Below are positions 1 to 6,040 of a DNA stretch of 6,113 nt, piece after piece. The translations under genes were made by a program, and so were the position numbers. Positions within the stretch are counted from its first letter, which is position 1. Every line of letters starts with the position of its first letter. Below the pieces are notes generated by a model. It saw only the letters and a program-made list of their open reading frames with translations. It ran no database searches and had not been told where the DNA came from. The stretch is from Armatimonadota bacterium (GTDB taxonomy: Bacteria > Armatimonadota > HRBIN16): NCBI GenBank assembly GCA_028275265.1, contig JAPWUZ010000164.1, positions 1 to 6,113 of the forward strand, read 5' to 3'.

Positions 1-1186
1 CCTCGCGGGCAGTCAGCAGTTCAATGCGCCGCTGGAGGGCGTCGATGTCCGCTTTGGGGAAGGCTGGGTTGCTCGCGGCGATGTCTGCCCGCACCAGTGT
101 CAACAGCTCCTGCAGCAAGCCGTCGGCATCGCGAATGAGACGGCGCACCGCTGCGTCGCTCCACGAATAGTCGTACTCGCCGGGGCGCATGTGCAGGCGA
201 ACCAGTTGCACCACCTGCTCCACGATGTCATTGCTGTAGCGCAGGCGTCGCAATACCTGCCCGGCAATCTGCGCACCCACGTTCTGGTGACCGTAGAAAT
301 GCACGCCGCGCTCGTCGACGGTGCGGGTAAGCGGTTTGCCCACATCGTGCAGTAGCGTCGCCAGACGCAGCACCAGCGAGGCATCCGGCGGCAGGTGCGA
401 AAACGCCACCAGCGTATGCTCCCACACGTCGTAGAGATGGTACTGGTTCTGCTCCACCCCGCGCATCCGCGCCAGCTCAGGGGCAAACTGCTCCAGCAGA
501 CCGGTCTCCAGCAGCAGCCACAAGCCCTTCACCGCATCCGGTGCCTGCAGCAGGCGCGTGAACTCATCGCGGATGCGCTCCTTGCTGATAATCTGCAGAC
601 GATGCGCGGCTTTGCAGATGGCTTCGTACGTGCCCGGCTCGATATCGAATCCGAGCTGCGCCGCGAAGCGCACCGCCCGCATCGCGCGAAGGGGGTCTTC
701 CTCAAAAGTGAGCATCGGGTCCAGCGGCGTGCGCAGTAGTCCTGCCTGCAGGTCGTTCAATCCCATGCCCGTCAGGTCGAGTAGCTCGCCGGTGTGCAGG
801 TTGCGCATCAGCGTGTTCACCGTGAAATCGCGCCGGAACGCATCCTCGCGCAGGGTGGCAGGTTGCACCTGCACCGGCTTGCGGCTATTGGCGGAGTAGC
901 TCTCGCGCCGTGCGGTGACCAGCTCCACCTGCACGCCGTCGATATGCACCATCGCCGTGCCGAAGCGGGGATAGGTGACCGGCAGATGGTCGGTAATGCC
1001 CTGCGCGTGCAGCCAGTGTGCGAGTTCGAGCGCGTCCGCCTCGGTCACGATGTCCACATCGGGTGGCAGCGGACGACCGAGCAGTTCATCCCGCACCACG
1101 CCGCCCACCAGGTACAGGCATCCTTCCCACTTCGTGCCGCGCGTTATCTGACGCAGCTTGTCGATGGCGGTCAGTAAATGGTTCAC
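1..1186 (-). CDS. cca: CCA-adding enzyme / poly(A) polymerase family tRNA nucleotidyltransferase with HD domain (3' end outside window)
   Basis: Class II tRNA nucleotidyltransferase, a cytoplasmic enzyme that adds or repairs the 3' CCA end of tRNAs. The minus frame reads 395 residues without a stop and runs off base 1. Visible motifs: nucleotide-binding VGGVVRD (27-33); metal-binding carboxylates in DVDIVT (Asp43, Asp45); RRD (118-120); base-selecting EDPLR (163-167) inside the family block EDPLRAMRAVRFAAQLGF; and SKERIRDEF (201-209). An HD domain follows, with His250, His257, His280-Asp281 and GHQ (299-301). In related enzymes HD domains can act as phosphodiesterases. The GTG start at 1184-1186 puts the VGG motif about 26 residues in, as is usual for the family. 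No in-frame ATG or clear Shine-Dalgarno lies just upstream, so a leaderless start is possible; an in-frame GTG near 1239 is less likely. Family assignment is very secure. CCA-adding, A-adding and poly(A) polymerase activities cannot be separated from motifs alone. Confidence 0.93.
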   Translation of the reverse strand, partial: MNHLLTAIDKLRQITRGTKWEGCLYLVGGVVRDELLGRPLPPDVDIVTEADALELAHWLHAQGITDHLPVTYPRFGTAMVHIDGVQVELVTARRESYSANSRKPVQVQPATLREDAFRRDFTVNTLMRNLHTGELLDLTGMGLNDLQAGLLRTPLDPMLTFEEDPLRAMRAVRFAAQLGFDIEPGTYEAICKAAHRLQIISKERIRDEFTRLLQAPDAVKGLWLLLETGLLEQFAPELARMRGVEQNQYHLYDVWEHTLVAFSHLPPDASLVLRLATLLHDVGKPLTRTVDERGVHFYGHQNVGAQIAGQVLRRLRYSNDIVEQVVQLVRLHMRPGEYDYSWSDAAVRRLIRDADGLLQELLTLVRADIAASNPAFPKADIDALQRRIELLTARE

Positions 1187-1192
1187 GTATCG

Positions 1193-1198
1193 AGTGTA
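1193..1198 (-). promoter_or_regulatory. Possible -10 box (TACACT) for the tRNA nucleotidyltransferase gene
   Basis: On the minus strand TACACT matches TATAAT at four of six positions and fits the TANNNT pattern. It ends 6 nt before the GTG start, so transcription would begin at or next to the start codon. That fits the lack of a Shine-Dalgarno. I see no good -35 box at 16-18 bp, so this is tentative. Confidence 0.3.
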
Positions 1199-1298
1199 CC
1201 ACGCTTTTGTTGTGGGCGAGTATTCACTCCGCACCCAGCACAGGCATTCTGGGCTATCCTCTTCGCCTTGTCCTCTGGCAGATTCCTCATTTACAGGT

Positions 1299-1304
1299 TA
1301 CAAT
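1299..1304 (+). promoter_or_regulatory. Probable -10 box (TACAAT) of the pgmB-GH65 operon
   Basis: TACAAT matches the sigma-70 -10 consensus at five of six positions and sits in the most AT-rich stretch of the 136-bp gap between the divergent genes. Transcription would start near 1311, giving a leader of only about 12 nt before the ATG at 1323. The -35 region is weak: CTGGCA at 1275-1280 is the nearest candidate, with an 18-bp spacer. Confidence 0.4.
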
Positions 1305-1322
1305 AAACGGGGTGCGCAGTGT

Positions 1323-2075
1323 ATGACGGAGGCGGCGATATTTGACATCGACGGCGTGCTGGTGGATTCACCGCACGAGCGTGCATGGGGTGATACGTTA
1401 CAACGGCTGATGAAAACCCATTGGGCGGACATCGCTTCTGAAACCCGCTATGCACCGGGGCGTTATACCGCAGGGGTATATCAACAGGTGGTGTCTGGCA
1501 AGCCGAGGCAGGAAGGGGCGGCGGCGTTGCTGGAATACTTCGGTATCCCCGACCCTGATGGAAGGCGCACGCAGGAGCTGTGCGACCTTAAACAGCAGAT
1601 GATTGTGGAGCTGATCGAACGCGGAGAGTTTACCGCCTTTGAGGACGGTTTGCGGTTTATCCTTGCACTGAAGGCGAGAGGAATGAAACTGGCTGCCGCC
1701 TCTTCGTCCAAGAACGCCAATCGGATGCTGGAGCGGGTGTTCCTGTATCCCTTCTGCGAGAGGCAATGCCTGCGACTGCCCTTTGTCACTTCGGAAACGC
1801 GCCTGATAGACCTGTTCGACGCCAACGTGTGCGGGCGCGACTTTGCGCGGGGTAAGCCGCACCCCGAGATATTTCTCACCGCCGCGGCTCTTCTGGAGGT
1901 TCCTCCCGACCGGTGCGTCGTCATCGAAGATGCGCCATCGGGCGTGCAGGCAGCCAAGGCGGGAGGGATGCGCTGCATCGGCGTAGCGCGTCGGGACGAT
2001 AGCGACTTGCTGCGTGCGGCAGGCGCGGATTGGGTGGTGACGAGTCTGGACGAGGTGAATCTCGAGGAGCTGTGA
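1323..2075 (+). CDS. pgmB: Beta-phosphoglucomutase-type HAD enzyme
   Basis: A 250-residue cytoplasmic HAD-superfamily protein expected to convert beta-glucose 1-phosphate to glucose 6-phosphate. Motif I is DIDGVLVDS, with nucleophile Asp8 and acid/base Asp10, the DxDG form typical of phosphomutases. Motif II lies in SSSKNA (127-132), the SKN signature of the beta-PGM group. Motif III Lys178 is in GKPHPEIF, and motif IV is VIEDAPSG with Glu202 and Asp203. In the cap, SGKPRQEG (58-65) carries Arg62, which could match the substrate-phosphate arginine of Lactococcus beta-PGM. The protein is about 30 residues longer than that enzyme, mainly from an insertion between SKNA and LFDA (about 133-163). 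The ATG at 1323 starts two residues before the first beta strand; the frame stays open upstream but reads as noncoding. Its Shine-Dalgarno is weak (GGGG near 1309-1312). The gene ends 5 bp before the GH65 gene, a pairing well known for disaccharide phosphorolysis. The specific function rests on motifs plus this context. Confidence 0.9.
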   Translation: MTEAAIFDIDGVLVDSPHERAWGDTLQRLMKTHWADIASETRYAPGRYTAGVYQQVVSGKPRQEGAAALLEYFGIPDPDGRRTQELCDLKQQMIVELIERGEFTAFEDGLRFILALKARGMKLAAASSSKNANRMLERVFLYPFCERQCLRLPFVTSETRLIDLFDANVCGRDFARGKPHPEIFLTAAALLEVPPDRCVVIEDAPSGVQAAKAGGMRCIGVARRDDSDLLRAAGADWVVTSLDEVNLEEL

Positions 2076-2080
2076 GGAGG
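2064..2080 (+). promoter_or_regulatory. Double Shine-Dalgarno region for the GH65 gene, overlapping the end of pgmB
   Basis: Two purine-rich sites precede the ATG at 2081. GAGGAG at 2064-2069 lies in the last codons of pgmB with an 11-nt spacer. GAGGAGG at 2074-2080 overlaps the pgmB stop codon and directly abuts the ATG, which is too close for a normal ribosome binding site. The upstream site is therefore the likelier functional one. The overlap suggests translational coupling. Confidence 0.5.
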
Positions 2081-4399
2081 ATGGACTTTATCGACGGCTG
2101 GATTATCCGAGAAAAAGAGTATAAACCAGAGGAAGAGAGCGCAAAAGCCACCGTTTTCGCACTGGCGAACGGTTACATGGGACTGCGTGGAGCAGGCGAG
2201 GAACTTCCCCCTACTATTCCGGGTGTCAAAGGATGCTACATCAACGGCATCTACGATACTCCGCGTGGAAAACTCACCGAGCGCGAATTCCCCAATATGC
2301 CCGACTGGACGCTGATCCAGTTCTGGGCGGACGAAGAGCCTTTCGACCCCGCCAACATGGGCGAACTGCTGGAATACAGCCGCGAGCTGGACATGCGCGA
2401 GGGGGTGATGCGCCGCTCCATCCGCTGGCGAAGCCCTTCGGGCAAAGTAATCCGCATGGGGAGCGAACGCCTTCTCAGCATGACACAACGGCATCTGGGC
2501 GTCATCCGTTACCGCCTGGTCGCCGAGGACCCGGTGCATATCGAACTCCATTCCAGCATCGACGGGGCAGTCAACAACCGCTGGGCGTACCACTTCAAGC
2601 GGTTTTCTCGCCATCAGGATGGTGAGGAAGACTATCTGGAAGTGGAGACCTTCGAGCCCGGCTACCATATCGGTGTGATGGCAAGGCATGAAGTGCGCAC
2701 GCCGGCACAGGTGAACGTGGAGCGTGATGACCCCACCGACCGGTGTGTGCAAACCGTTTTCAGCGTGGACTTGCAGCCGGGACAGGAGTTCGAGCTGACC
2801 AAATGGTGCGCCCTGTACGACAGCCGCTTCAGCGACGGCGACCTGCGCGCGTTATGCCTTGCCGATATCGAGGCGGCTCGCACACTGGGCTACGAGGCGC
2901 TGAAAGCGCAGCATGTACGTCGCTGGGAAGAACTATGGCAGGCGTCGGACGTGCAGATCGAGGGCGATGACGAGGCACAAATGGGCATTCGGTTCGCGGT
3001 GTTTCACCTGCTCGCCGCCGCACCTTATCACGATGACCGCATCAGCATCCCCGCGCGGGGTTTGCAGGGACAGGACTATTACGGTTCCATCTTCTGGGAC
3101 TGCGAGATATTTGTGCTGCCCCTGTTCATTTACACCCAACCAGAGGTCGCCCGCAACATCCTGCGCTACCGCTACCACACGCTGGAGGGCGCCAAGCGCA
3201 AGGCGAAGAAACTGGGGTTTGAGGGAGCCTACTACGCCTGGCAGAGTCAGGAAACCGGCGACGAGCAGTGCGACCTGTATGTGTTCACCAACCCGCTCAC
3301 CGGCGAGCCCATACGCAGCTACTTCGCGGACGAACAGATACATATCTCCGCCGACATCGCCTACGCGATGTGGCAGTACGTGCAGGCGACAGGCGATGAA
3401 GGGTTCTGGCTGGACGGCGGTGCGGAGATTCTGGTAGAGGTGGCGCGCTTCTTCATGTCGCGGGCCACGTGGAATGCCGAGCGCGAGCGCTATGAACTCC
3501 GTTCGGTACTCGGTCCCGACGAATATCACGAACGCGTGAACAACAACGCCTATACGAACGCGCTGGCGCAGTTCAGTGTGCAGAAGGCGATCGAGGTGCT
3601 GAACCTGTTGAGGGAGAAACACCCTGAGGCATACGATGCGCTCAAGGTGAAAACAGGGCTCACCGACGGCGAAGTATCCCGATGGCAACACTTCGTGCAG
3701 AATGTGTATGTGCCTGCTCCCGACCCGCAAACGCGCTTGATACCGCAGTTCGACGGCTACTTCGGATTGCGCGATGAGCCGGTGGAACAGACCCGCAAGC
3801 GTCTGGCGCATCCCGACCTGCACCCGGGCGGACCGCTGGGCCCCTATCAGGAGACGCAGAACATCAAACAGGCAGACGTGGTGATGCTGCTGTACCTGCT
3901 GCGCGACCGCTACGATACCGAAACCAAGCTGGCGAACTGGCGCTACTACGAACCCCGCACCGCACACGACTCTTCGCTCAGCCCGATGGCGTATTCGCTG
4001 GTGGCGGCGGATGTGGGCATGGTGGACTGGGCATACAAGTACTTCCTGTATACCGCTCACATCGACCTGGCGTCCTATGGACCGCACTGGAACCTGGGCA
4101 TCCACGCGGCATCACTGGGCGGAGCATGGCAGGCTGTGGTCAACGGTTTCTGCCAGCTGGAGCTGACCGCAGACGGCATCCGGTTTCTCAAGCCGCCGGT
4201 TATCCCCTCGCACTGGCGCAGTGTGCGGTTCCGCGTGATGTGGCATGGTCAGCCGGTGCAGGTGCGCGTAGACGGGCAGAGCGTGCAGCTGACCAATGAG
4301 GGCACGCGCGACGTTCCCGTGCTGACCCCTCTGGGCAAAGCAGTGGTCGCGCCCGGCGAAAGCTGGCGGTGGGATTACTCAGGAGGTAGTTCCGACTGA
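2081..4399 (+). CDS. GH65 family alpha-glucoside phosphorylase (maltose/trehalose/kojibiose/nigerose phosphorylase type)
   Basis: A 772-residue inverting phosphorylase of glycoside hydrolase family 65, the usual length for the family and without a signal peptide, so cytoplasmic. It would cleave an alpha-glucosyl disaccharide with phosphate to give beta-glucose 1-phosphate, the substrate of the upstream mutase. Expected domains: N-terminal beta-sandwich (about 10-265, with LANGYMGLRG near the start), an (alpha/alpha)6 catalytic barrel (about 310-690), and a small C-terminal beta domain (about 695-765). FWDCEIF is at 338-344. LGPDEYHERVNNNAYTN starts at residue 477, with Glu481 aligned to the catalytic acid (Glu487 of Lactobacillus brevis maltose phosphorylase). 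HDSSLS (629-634) matches the phosphate-binding segment, which argues for phosphorylase rather than hydrolase. The acceptor-side region (about 387-425, QETGDE then QIHISADIAY) looks closer to kojibiose/nigerose-type enzymes than to maltose phosphorylases, but this is an impression. The ATG at 2081 is chosen because pgmB ends just before it and family homology begins there. No frameshift or missing motif is seen. Confidence 0.95.
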   Translation: MDFIDGWIIREKEYKPEEESAKATVFALANGYMGLRGAGEELPPTIPGVKGCYINGIYDTPRGKLTEREFPNMPDWTLIQFWADEEPFDPANMGELLEYSRELDMREGVMRRSIRWRSPSGKVIRMGSERLLSMTQRHLGVIRYRLVAEDPVHIELHSSIDGAVNNRWAYHFKRFSRHQDGEEDYLEVETFEPGYHIGVMARHEVRTPAQVNVERDDPTDRCVQTVFSVDLQPGQEFELTKWCALYDSRFSDGDLRALCLADIEAARTLGYEALKAQHVRRWEELWQASDVQIEGDDEAQMGIRFAVFHLLAAAPYHDDRISIPARGLQGQDYYGSIFWDCEIFVLPLFIYTQPEVARNILRYRYHTLEGAKRKAKKLGFEGAYYAWQSQETGDEQCDLYVFTNPLTGEPIRSYFADEQIHISADIAYAMWQYVQATGDEGFWLDGGAEILVEVARFFMSRATWNAERERYELRSVLGPDEYHERVNNNAYTNALAQFSVQKAIEVLNLLREKHPEAYDALKVKTGLTDGEVSRWQHFVQNVYVPAPDPQTRLIPQFDGYFGLRDEPVEQTRKRLAHPDLHPGGPLGPYQETQNIKQADVVMLLYLLRDRYDTETKLANWRYYEPRTAHDSSLSPMAYSLVAADVGMVDWAYKYFLYTAHIDLASYGPHWNLGIHAASLGGAWQAVVNGFCQLELTADGIRFLKPPVIPSHWRSVRFRVMWHGQPVQVRVDGQSVQLTNEGTRDVPVLTPLGKAVVAPGESWRWDYSGGSSD

Positions 4400-4440
4400 C
4401 CGAAGGGCGCGCCTCCCGCCGAGCCGTTGGCGCACACCGA
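4400..4440. terminator. Short convergent gap with GC-rich stems, possible bidirectional terminator
   Basis: Only 41 bp separate the stop codons of the GH65 gene and the opposing secreted-protein gene. The gap contains the perfect palindrome GGCGCGCC (4406-4413) and a possible small hairpin, CGCC (4417-4420) pairing with GGCG (4429-4432) over an 8-nt loop. No T-tract follows on either strand, so this is not a classical intrinsic terminator. Confidence 0.2.
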
Positions 4441-5739
4441 TTACTCGTCGCCAATCAGTCCGAAATTGCGCACCAGCACGCCGAAATCGAACAGGCTAAT
4501 CTCCTCGTCGCCGTCGAAGTCGACAGAGGGGTCATAGTTGGCGTCGCCGCGGAACGCCCCGAACGCCGCCACGAGCCTGCCGAAGTCAAACAGAGTTACC
4601 TCGTTATCTCCGTCGGCATCGCCACCCAGCAGGGATACGTTCAGCGTGCCGCTAGCGGGTACGTTTACCCTGCGCAACACCCGACGCAGGGAACGGTCCG
4701 CCTTAAACGCCAGGTCCCACGTGCCAATCGGCAGAGCGATTTGCGCACTTCCCCCCTGCGAGAGCGAAACGGTTCGTGTCTCCAGCGATTGCGTATCATC
4801 AGGCTGGCGGATTTCTACCTCCAGAGCCACCAGCGAGTAGTCACCCACGAAATCGTTCAACGTCACGGCACAGCCGGTGTTCGAGCGAGGCATTGCGGGA
4901 GGAATACCCGTGCCTATCGTGACGTCGTCGAAGTAGAAATCGGCGGCGTTGCTGGCAAGTCCCCGGATGCGTACGGTGGTGGCGCCATAAGCAGGGTTGC
5001 GCGGTTCGGTCTTGGTCGCCCCGTCCAGAATAAACAGCACCTGATTGGGTTTCCACAGCCAGATAGCGGCGTGATGCCAGCCTGCGCTGCGGGTGGTGCC
5101 CACAAAGTTCGCCCAGGTGGTCGCCCCACCACCCTGGCTCGCGAACGAGTCGGGCGGATAGTACGCGGGGTCTGAACTGTCTCCTCGCACCTGGTAGGTG
5201 CTGAGATTCGCCTTCGGGTCGAAGCTTGCCGCGCCCAGTGAGAAAGAGGTAACCTGCCCGGTGGTCACTCCCGCTCCCACATCCAGTAACCCTGTGCTGT
5301 AATAGAGCAGCTCCACCCAGGCGTTCGCCTGTTTACCTGCGGAACCGGTATCATAAAACCACCAGTCCACGTATGCCCCGACGCCCAGTGGTGCGGACAG
5401 GTTCAGGAAGTTGGCGCGGTGTGCACCCGCTTTCAGCCAGAGGCTCTGGCTACCGCGCGCCTTTGCGTCGGAGGGCTGAGGCAGGTAAGGGTCGCCCGGG
5501 TATGCCGGATGCACATAAGGGTTGACGATGTTAACCAGCTGCAGGTTAGGCGGGGCAATCTGTCCATGCCAGACGTTGCGTGTCAGCCAGACGGCATCGA
5601 ACAGGTCGTTTGGGTTGTCGTATTGTTCAAATTGCTGCTGACCCTGGTAGCCTTCGAAATTGTCCGAGAAGACCACCTGAGCAAATGCGCTGTTAATCAA
5701 CAGGATGATAGATACCAGCAAGACGATGGCGATATGCAT
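4441..5739 (-). CDS. Secreted protein with LamG/jelly-roll-like region, beta-sandwich module and dockerin-like calcium-binding tail
   Basis: A 432-residue exported protein of unknown specific function. Residues 1-20 form a signal peptide: a short start, a long hydrophobic run, and a likely signal peptidase I cut after SAFA, leaving Gln21. Residues about 24-280 look like a concanavalin/LamG-type jelly roll: FSDNFEGY at the start, GWHHAAIWLW and VLFILDG in the middle, FYFDDVTIG at the end. Such folds often bind carbohydrate or mediate adhesion; no catalytic motif is visible. Residues about 290-370 form a small beta-rich module (VTLNDFVGD, VEIRQP, LPIGTWDLAFKA). The tail (374-427) has two dockerin-like repeats with ligand patterns D374/D376/D378/D385 and D407/D409/D411/D418. 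No sorting signal or transmembrane anchor follows; the protein ends in IGDE. The ATG at 5737-5739 has a strong Shine-Dalgarno. It converges on the GH65 gene with a 41-bp gap, so it belongs to a different transcription unit. Confidence 0.88.
   Translation of the reverse strand: MHIAIVLLVSIILLINSAFAQVVFSDNFEGYQGQQQFEQYDNPNDLFDAVWLTRNVWHGQIAPPNLQLVNIVNPYVHPAYPGDPYLPQPSDAKARGSQSLWLKAGAHRANFLNLSAPLGVGAYVDWWFYDTGSAGKQANAWVELLYYSTGLLDVGAGVTTGQVTSFSLGAASFDPKANLSTYQVRGDSSDPAYYPPDSFASQGGGATTWANFVGTTRSAGWHHAAIWLWKPNQVLFILDGATKTEPRNPAYGATTVRIRGLASNAADFYFDDVTIGTGIPPAMPRSNTGCAVTLNDFVGDYSLVALEVEIRQPDDTQSLETRTVSLSQGGSAQIALPIGTWDLAFKADRSLRRVLRRVNVPASGTLNVSLLGGDADGDNEVTLFDFGRLVAAFGAFRGDANYDPSVDFDGDEEISLFDFGVLVRNFGLIGDE
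4459..4521 (-). repeat. Dockerin-like calcium-loop repeat 2 (coding)
   Basis: Encodes residues 407-427, with DFDGDEEISLFDFG followed by LVRNFG. Acidic ligands at loop positions 1, 3, 5 and 12 match repeat 1, which starts 33 residues earlier. Both copies share the LFDFG-x-LV-x-x-FG helix, as expected for the duplicated EF-hand-like loops of type I dockerins. Confidence 0.75.
4558..4620 (-). repeat. Dockerin-like calcium-loop repeat 1 (coding)
   Basis: Encodes residues 374-394, with DADGDNEVTLFDFG followed by LVAAFG. The DxDxDxEV spacing and the Asp at loop position 12 fit a calcium-binding loop. Its partner lies at 4459-4521. Confidence 0.75.
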
Positions 5740-5746
5740 GGCTGCA

Positions 5747-5753
5747 TCTCCTT
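5747..5753 (-). promoter_or_regulatory. Shine-Dalgarno (AAGGAGA) of the secreted-protein gene
   Basis: On the minus strand AAGGAGA lies 7 nt before the ATG at 5737-5739. This is the strongest ribosome binding site in the window and it fixes the start of the exported protein. Confidence 0.75.
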
Positions 5754-5773
5754 TCCAAGGCGCGCCGCGCGCG

Positions 5774-5779
5774 AGTATA
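5774..5779 (-). promoter_or_regulatory. Possible -10 box (TATACT) for the secreted-protein gene
   Basis: On the minus strand TATACT matches the -10 consensus at five of six positions. It would start transcription about 28 nt before the ATG. No convincing -35 box lies 16-18 bp upstream. A short inverted repeat, TGAC-N5-GTCA, at 5780-5792 sits directly upstream of the box and could be an operator or chance. Confidence 0.3.
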
Positions 5780-5803
5780 TGACTGTTTGTCAGACATTAC
5801 TCC

Positions 5804-5833
5804 TGTCGTTCTGAGCCTGAGCGAAGAATCTCC
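5804..5833 (+). repeat. REP-like palindromic element, copy A
   Basis: The sequence GTTCTGAGC, then CTGA, then GCGAAGAATCTC, closely resembles an interspersed element I recall from many bacterial genomes (core TTCTGAGCGAAGCGAAGAATCT), with one extra base in the loop. It can fold with GTTCT pairing to AGAAT (one G-T wobble) around the GAGC/GCGA loop region. The family identification is from memory and was not searched. Confidence 0.6.
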
Positions 5834-5850
5834 CTCACAGTGACCACAAC

Positions 5851-5879
5851 GAGATGCTTCACTCTCTTCAGCATAAAGA
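5851..5879 (-). repeat. REP-like palindromic element, copy B (inverted)
   Basis: GAGATGCTTC followed by a variable stretch and TTCAGCAT matches the reverse complement of copy A's family (GAGATTCTTC...CTCAGAAT) without gaps. The two stem differences, T to G on one side and A to C on the other, keep the stem paired (ATGCT with AGCAT). It lies 17 bp from copy A in opposite orientation; GAAGAATCTC of copy A and GAGATGCTTC of copy B could also pair with each other at nine of ten positions. Confidence 0.5.
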
Positions 5880-6027
5880 AGACTGCTGTTCCTCGGTATT
5901 CACGGGAATCTTATCACGTCATTCCATCGCTGTCAAACTGGTATCTCTACGAGTTTTCGGGTATCTTAATAACACCAAACGAGCGACGACAGGATATGGA
6001 ACAACCGGTACAGCAGAGCTGGAGCAG

Positions 6028-6034
6028 AAGAGGG
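6028..6034 (+). promoter_or_regulatory. Likely Shine-Dalgarno (AAGAGGG) of the partial exported-protein gene
   Basis: AAGAGGG lies 6 nt before the ATG at 6041, a normal spacing. It favours this start over the in-frame ATG at 5996, which has only a poorly spaced AGGA just ahead of it. Confidence 0.45.
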
Positions 6035-6040
6035 ATTGCG

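Larger units (their letters stand above)
5740..6040. other. Intergenic region between divergent genes of exported proteins
   Basis: About 300 bp without a credible gene. From left to right it holds the ribosome binding site and possible promoter of the minus-strand secreted-protein gene, a GC-rich patch with the palindrome GGCGCGCC (5759-5766), two oppositely oriented REP-like elements (5804-5833 and 5851-5879), then an AT-richer stretch leading to the plus-strand partial gene. GGTATCT occurs there twice, at 5940-5946 and 5960-5966. No clear sigma-70 promoter for the plus-strand gene was found. The plus-strand open frame beginning at 5854 reads as low-quality protein and starts inside a repeat element, so I do not call it. 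Confidence 0.6.

Noticed and set aside
395..1177. Several plus-strand open frames opposite the tRNA nucleotidyltransferase
   Set aside because: The minus strand encodes an uninterrupted, motif-complete enzyme across the whole stretch; the plus-strand frames show no family features.
1158..1322. N-terminal extension of pgmB to an upstream in-frame ATG at 1158
   Set aside because: It would overlap the divergent gene's start and the -10 box. The added 55 residues look noncoding, and the HAD fold begins right after the ATG at 1323.
1481..2752. Minus-strand open frame (423 codons) spanning pgmB and the start of the GH65 gene
   Set aside because: It crosses two well-supported genes, and its translation is low-complexity with many Arg, Ser and His residues. 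It is a shadow of the real coding strand.
2933..4105. Long minus-strand open frame (390 codons) opposite the GH65 gene
   Set aside because: It lies wholly inside a gene with strong family motifs. Long antisense frames are expected opposite GC-rich codon usage, and its translation shows no recognisable domain or ribosome binding site.
4406..4413. GGCGCGCC octamer, also present at 5759-5766, flanking the secreted-protein gene
   Set aside because: Considered as a recombination or insertion boundary. An 8-bp GC palindrome is expected by chance in such GC-rich DNA, and the flanks do not extend the match.
4441..5739. Functional link between the secreted protein and the GH65 operon, as one polysaccharide-use locus
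   Set aside because: The genes are convergent, the secreted protein shows no catalytic motif, and no transporter connects them; adjacency alone is too weak.
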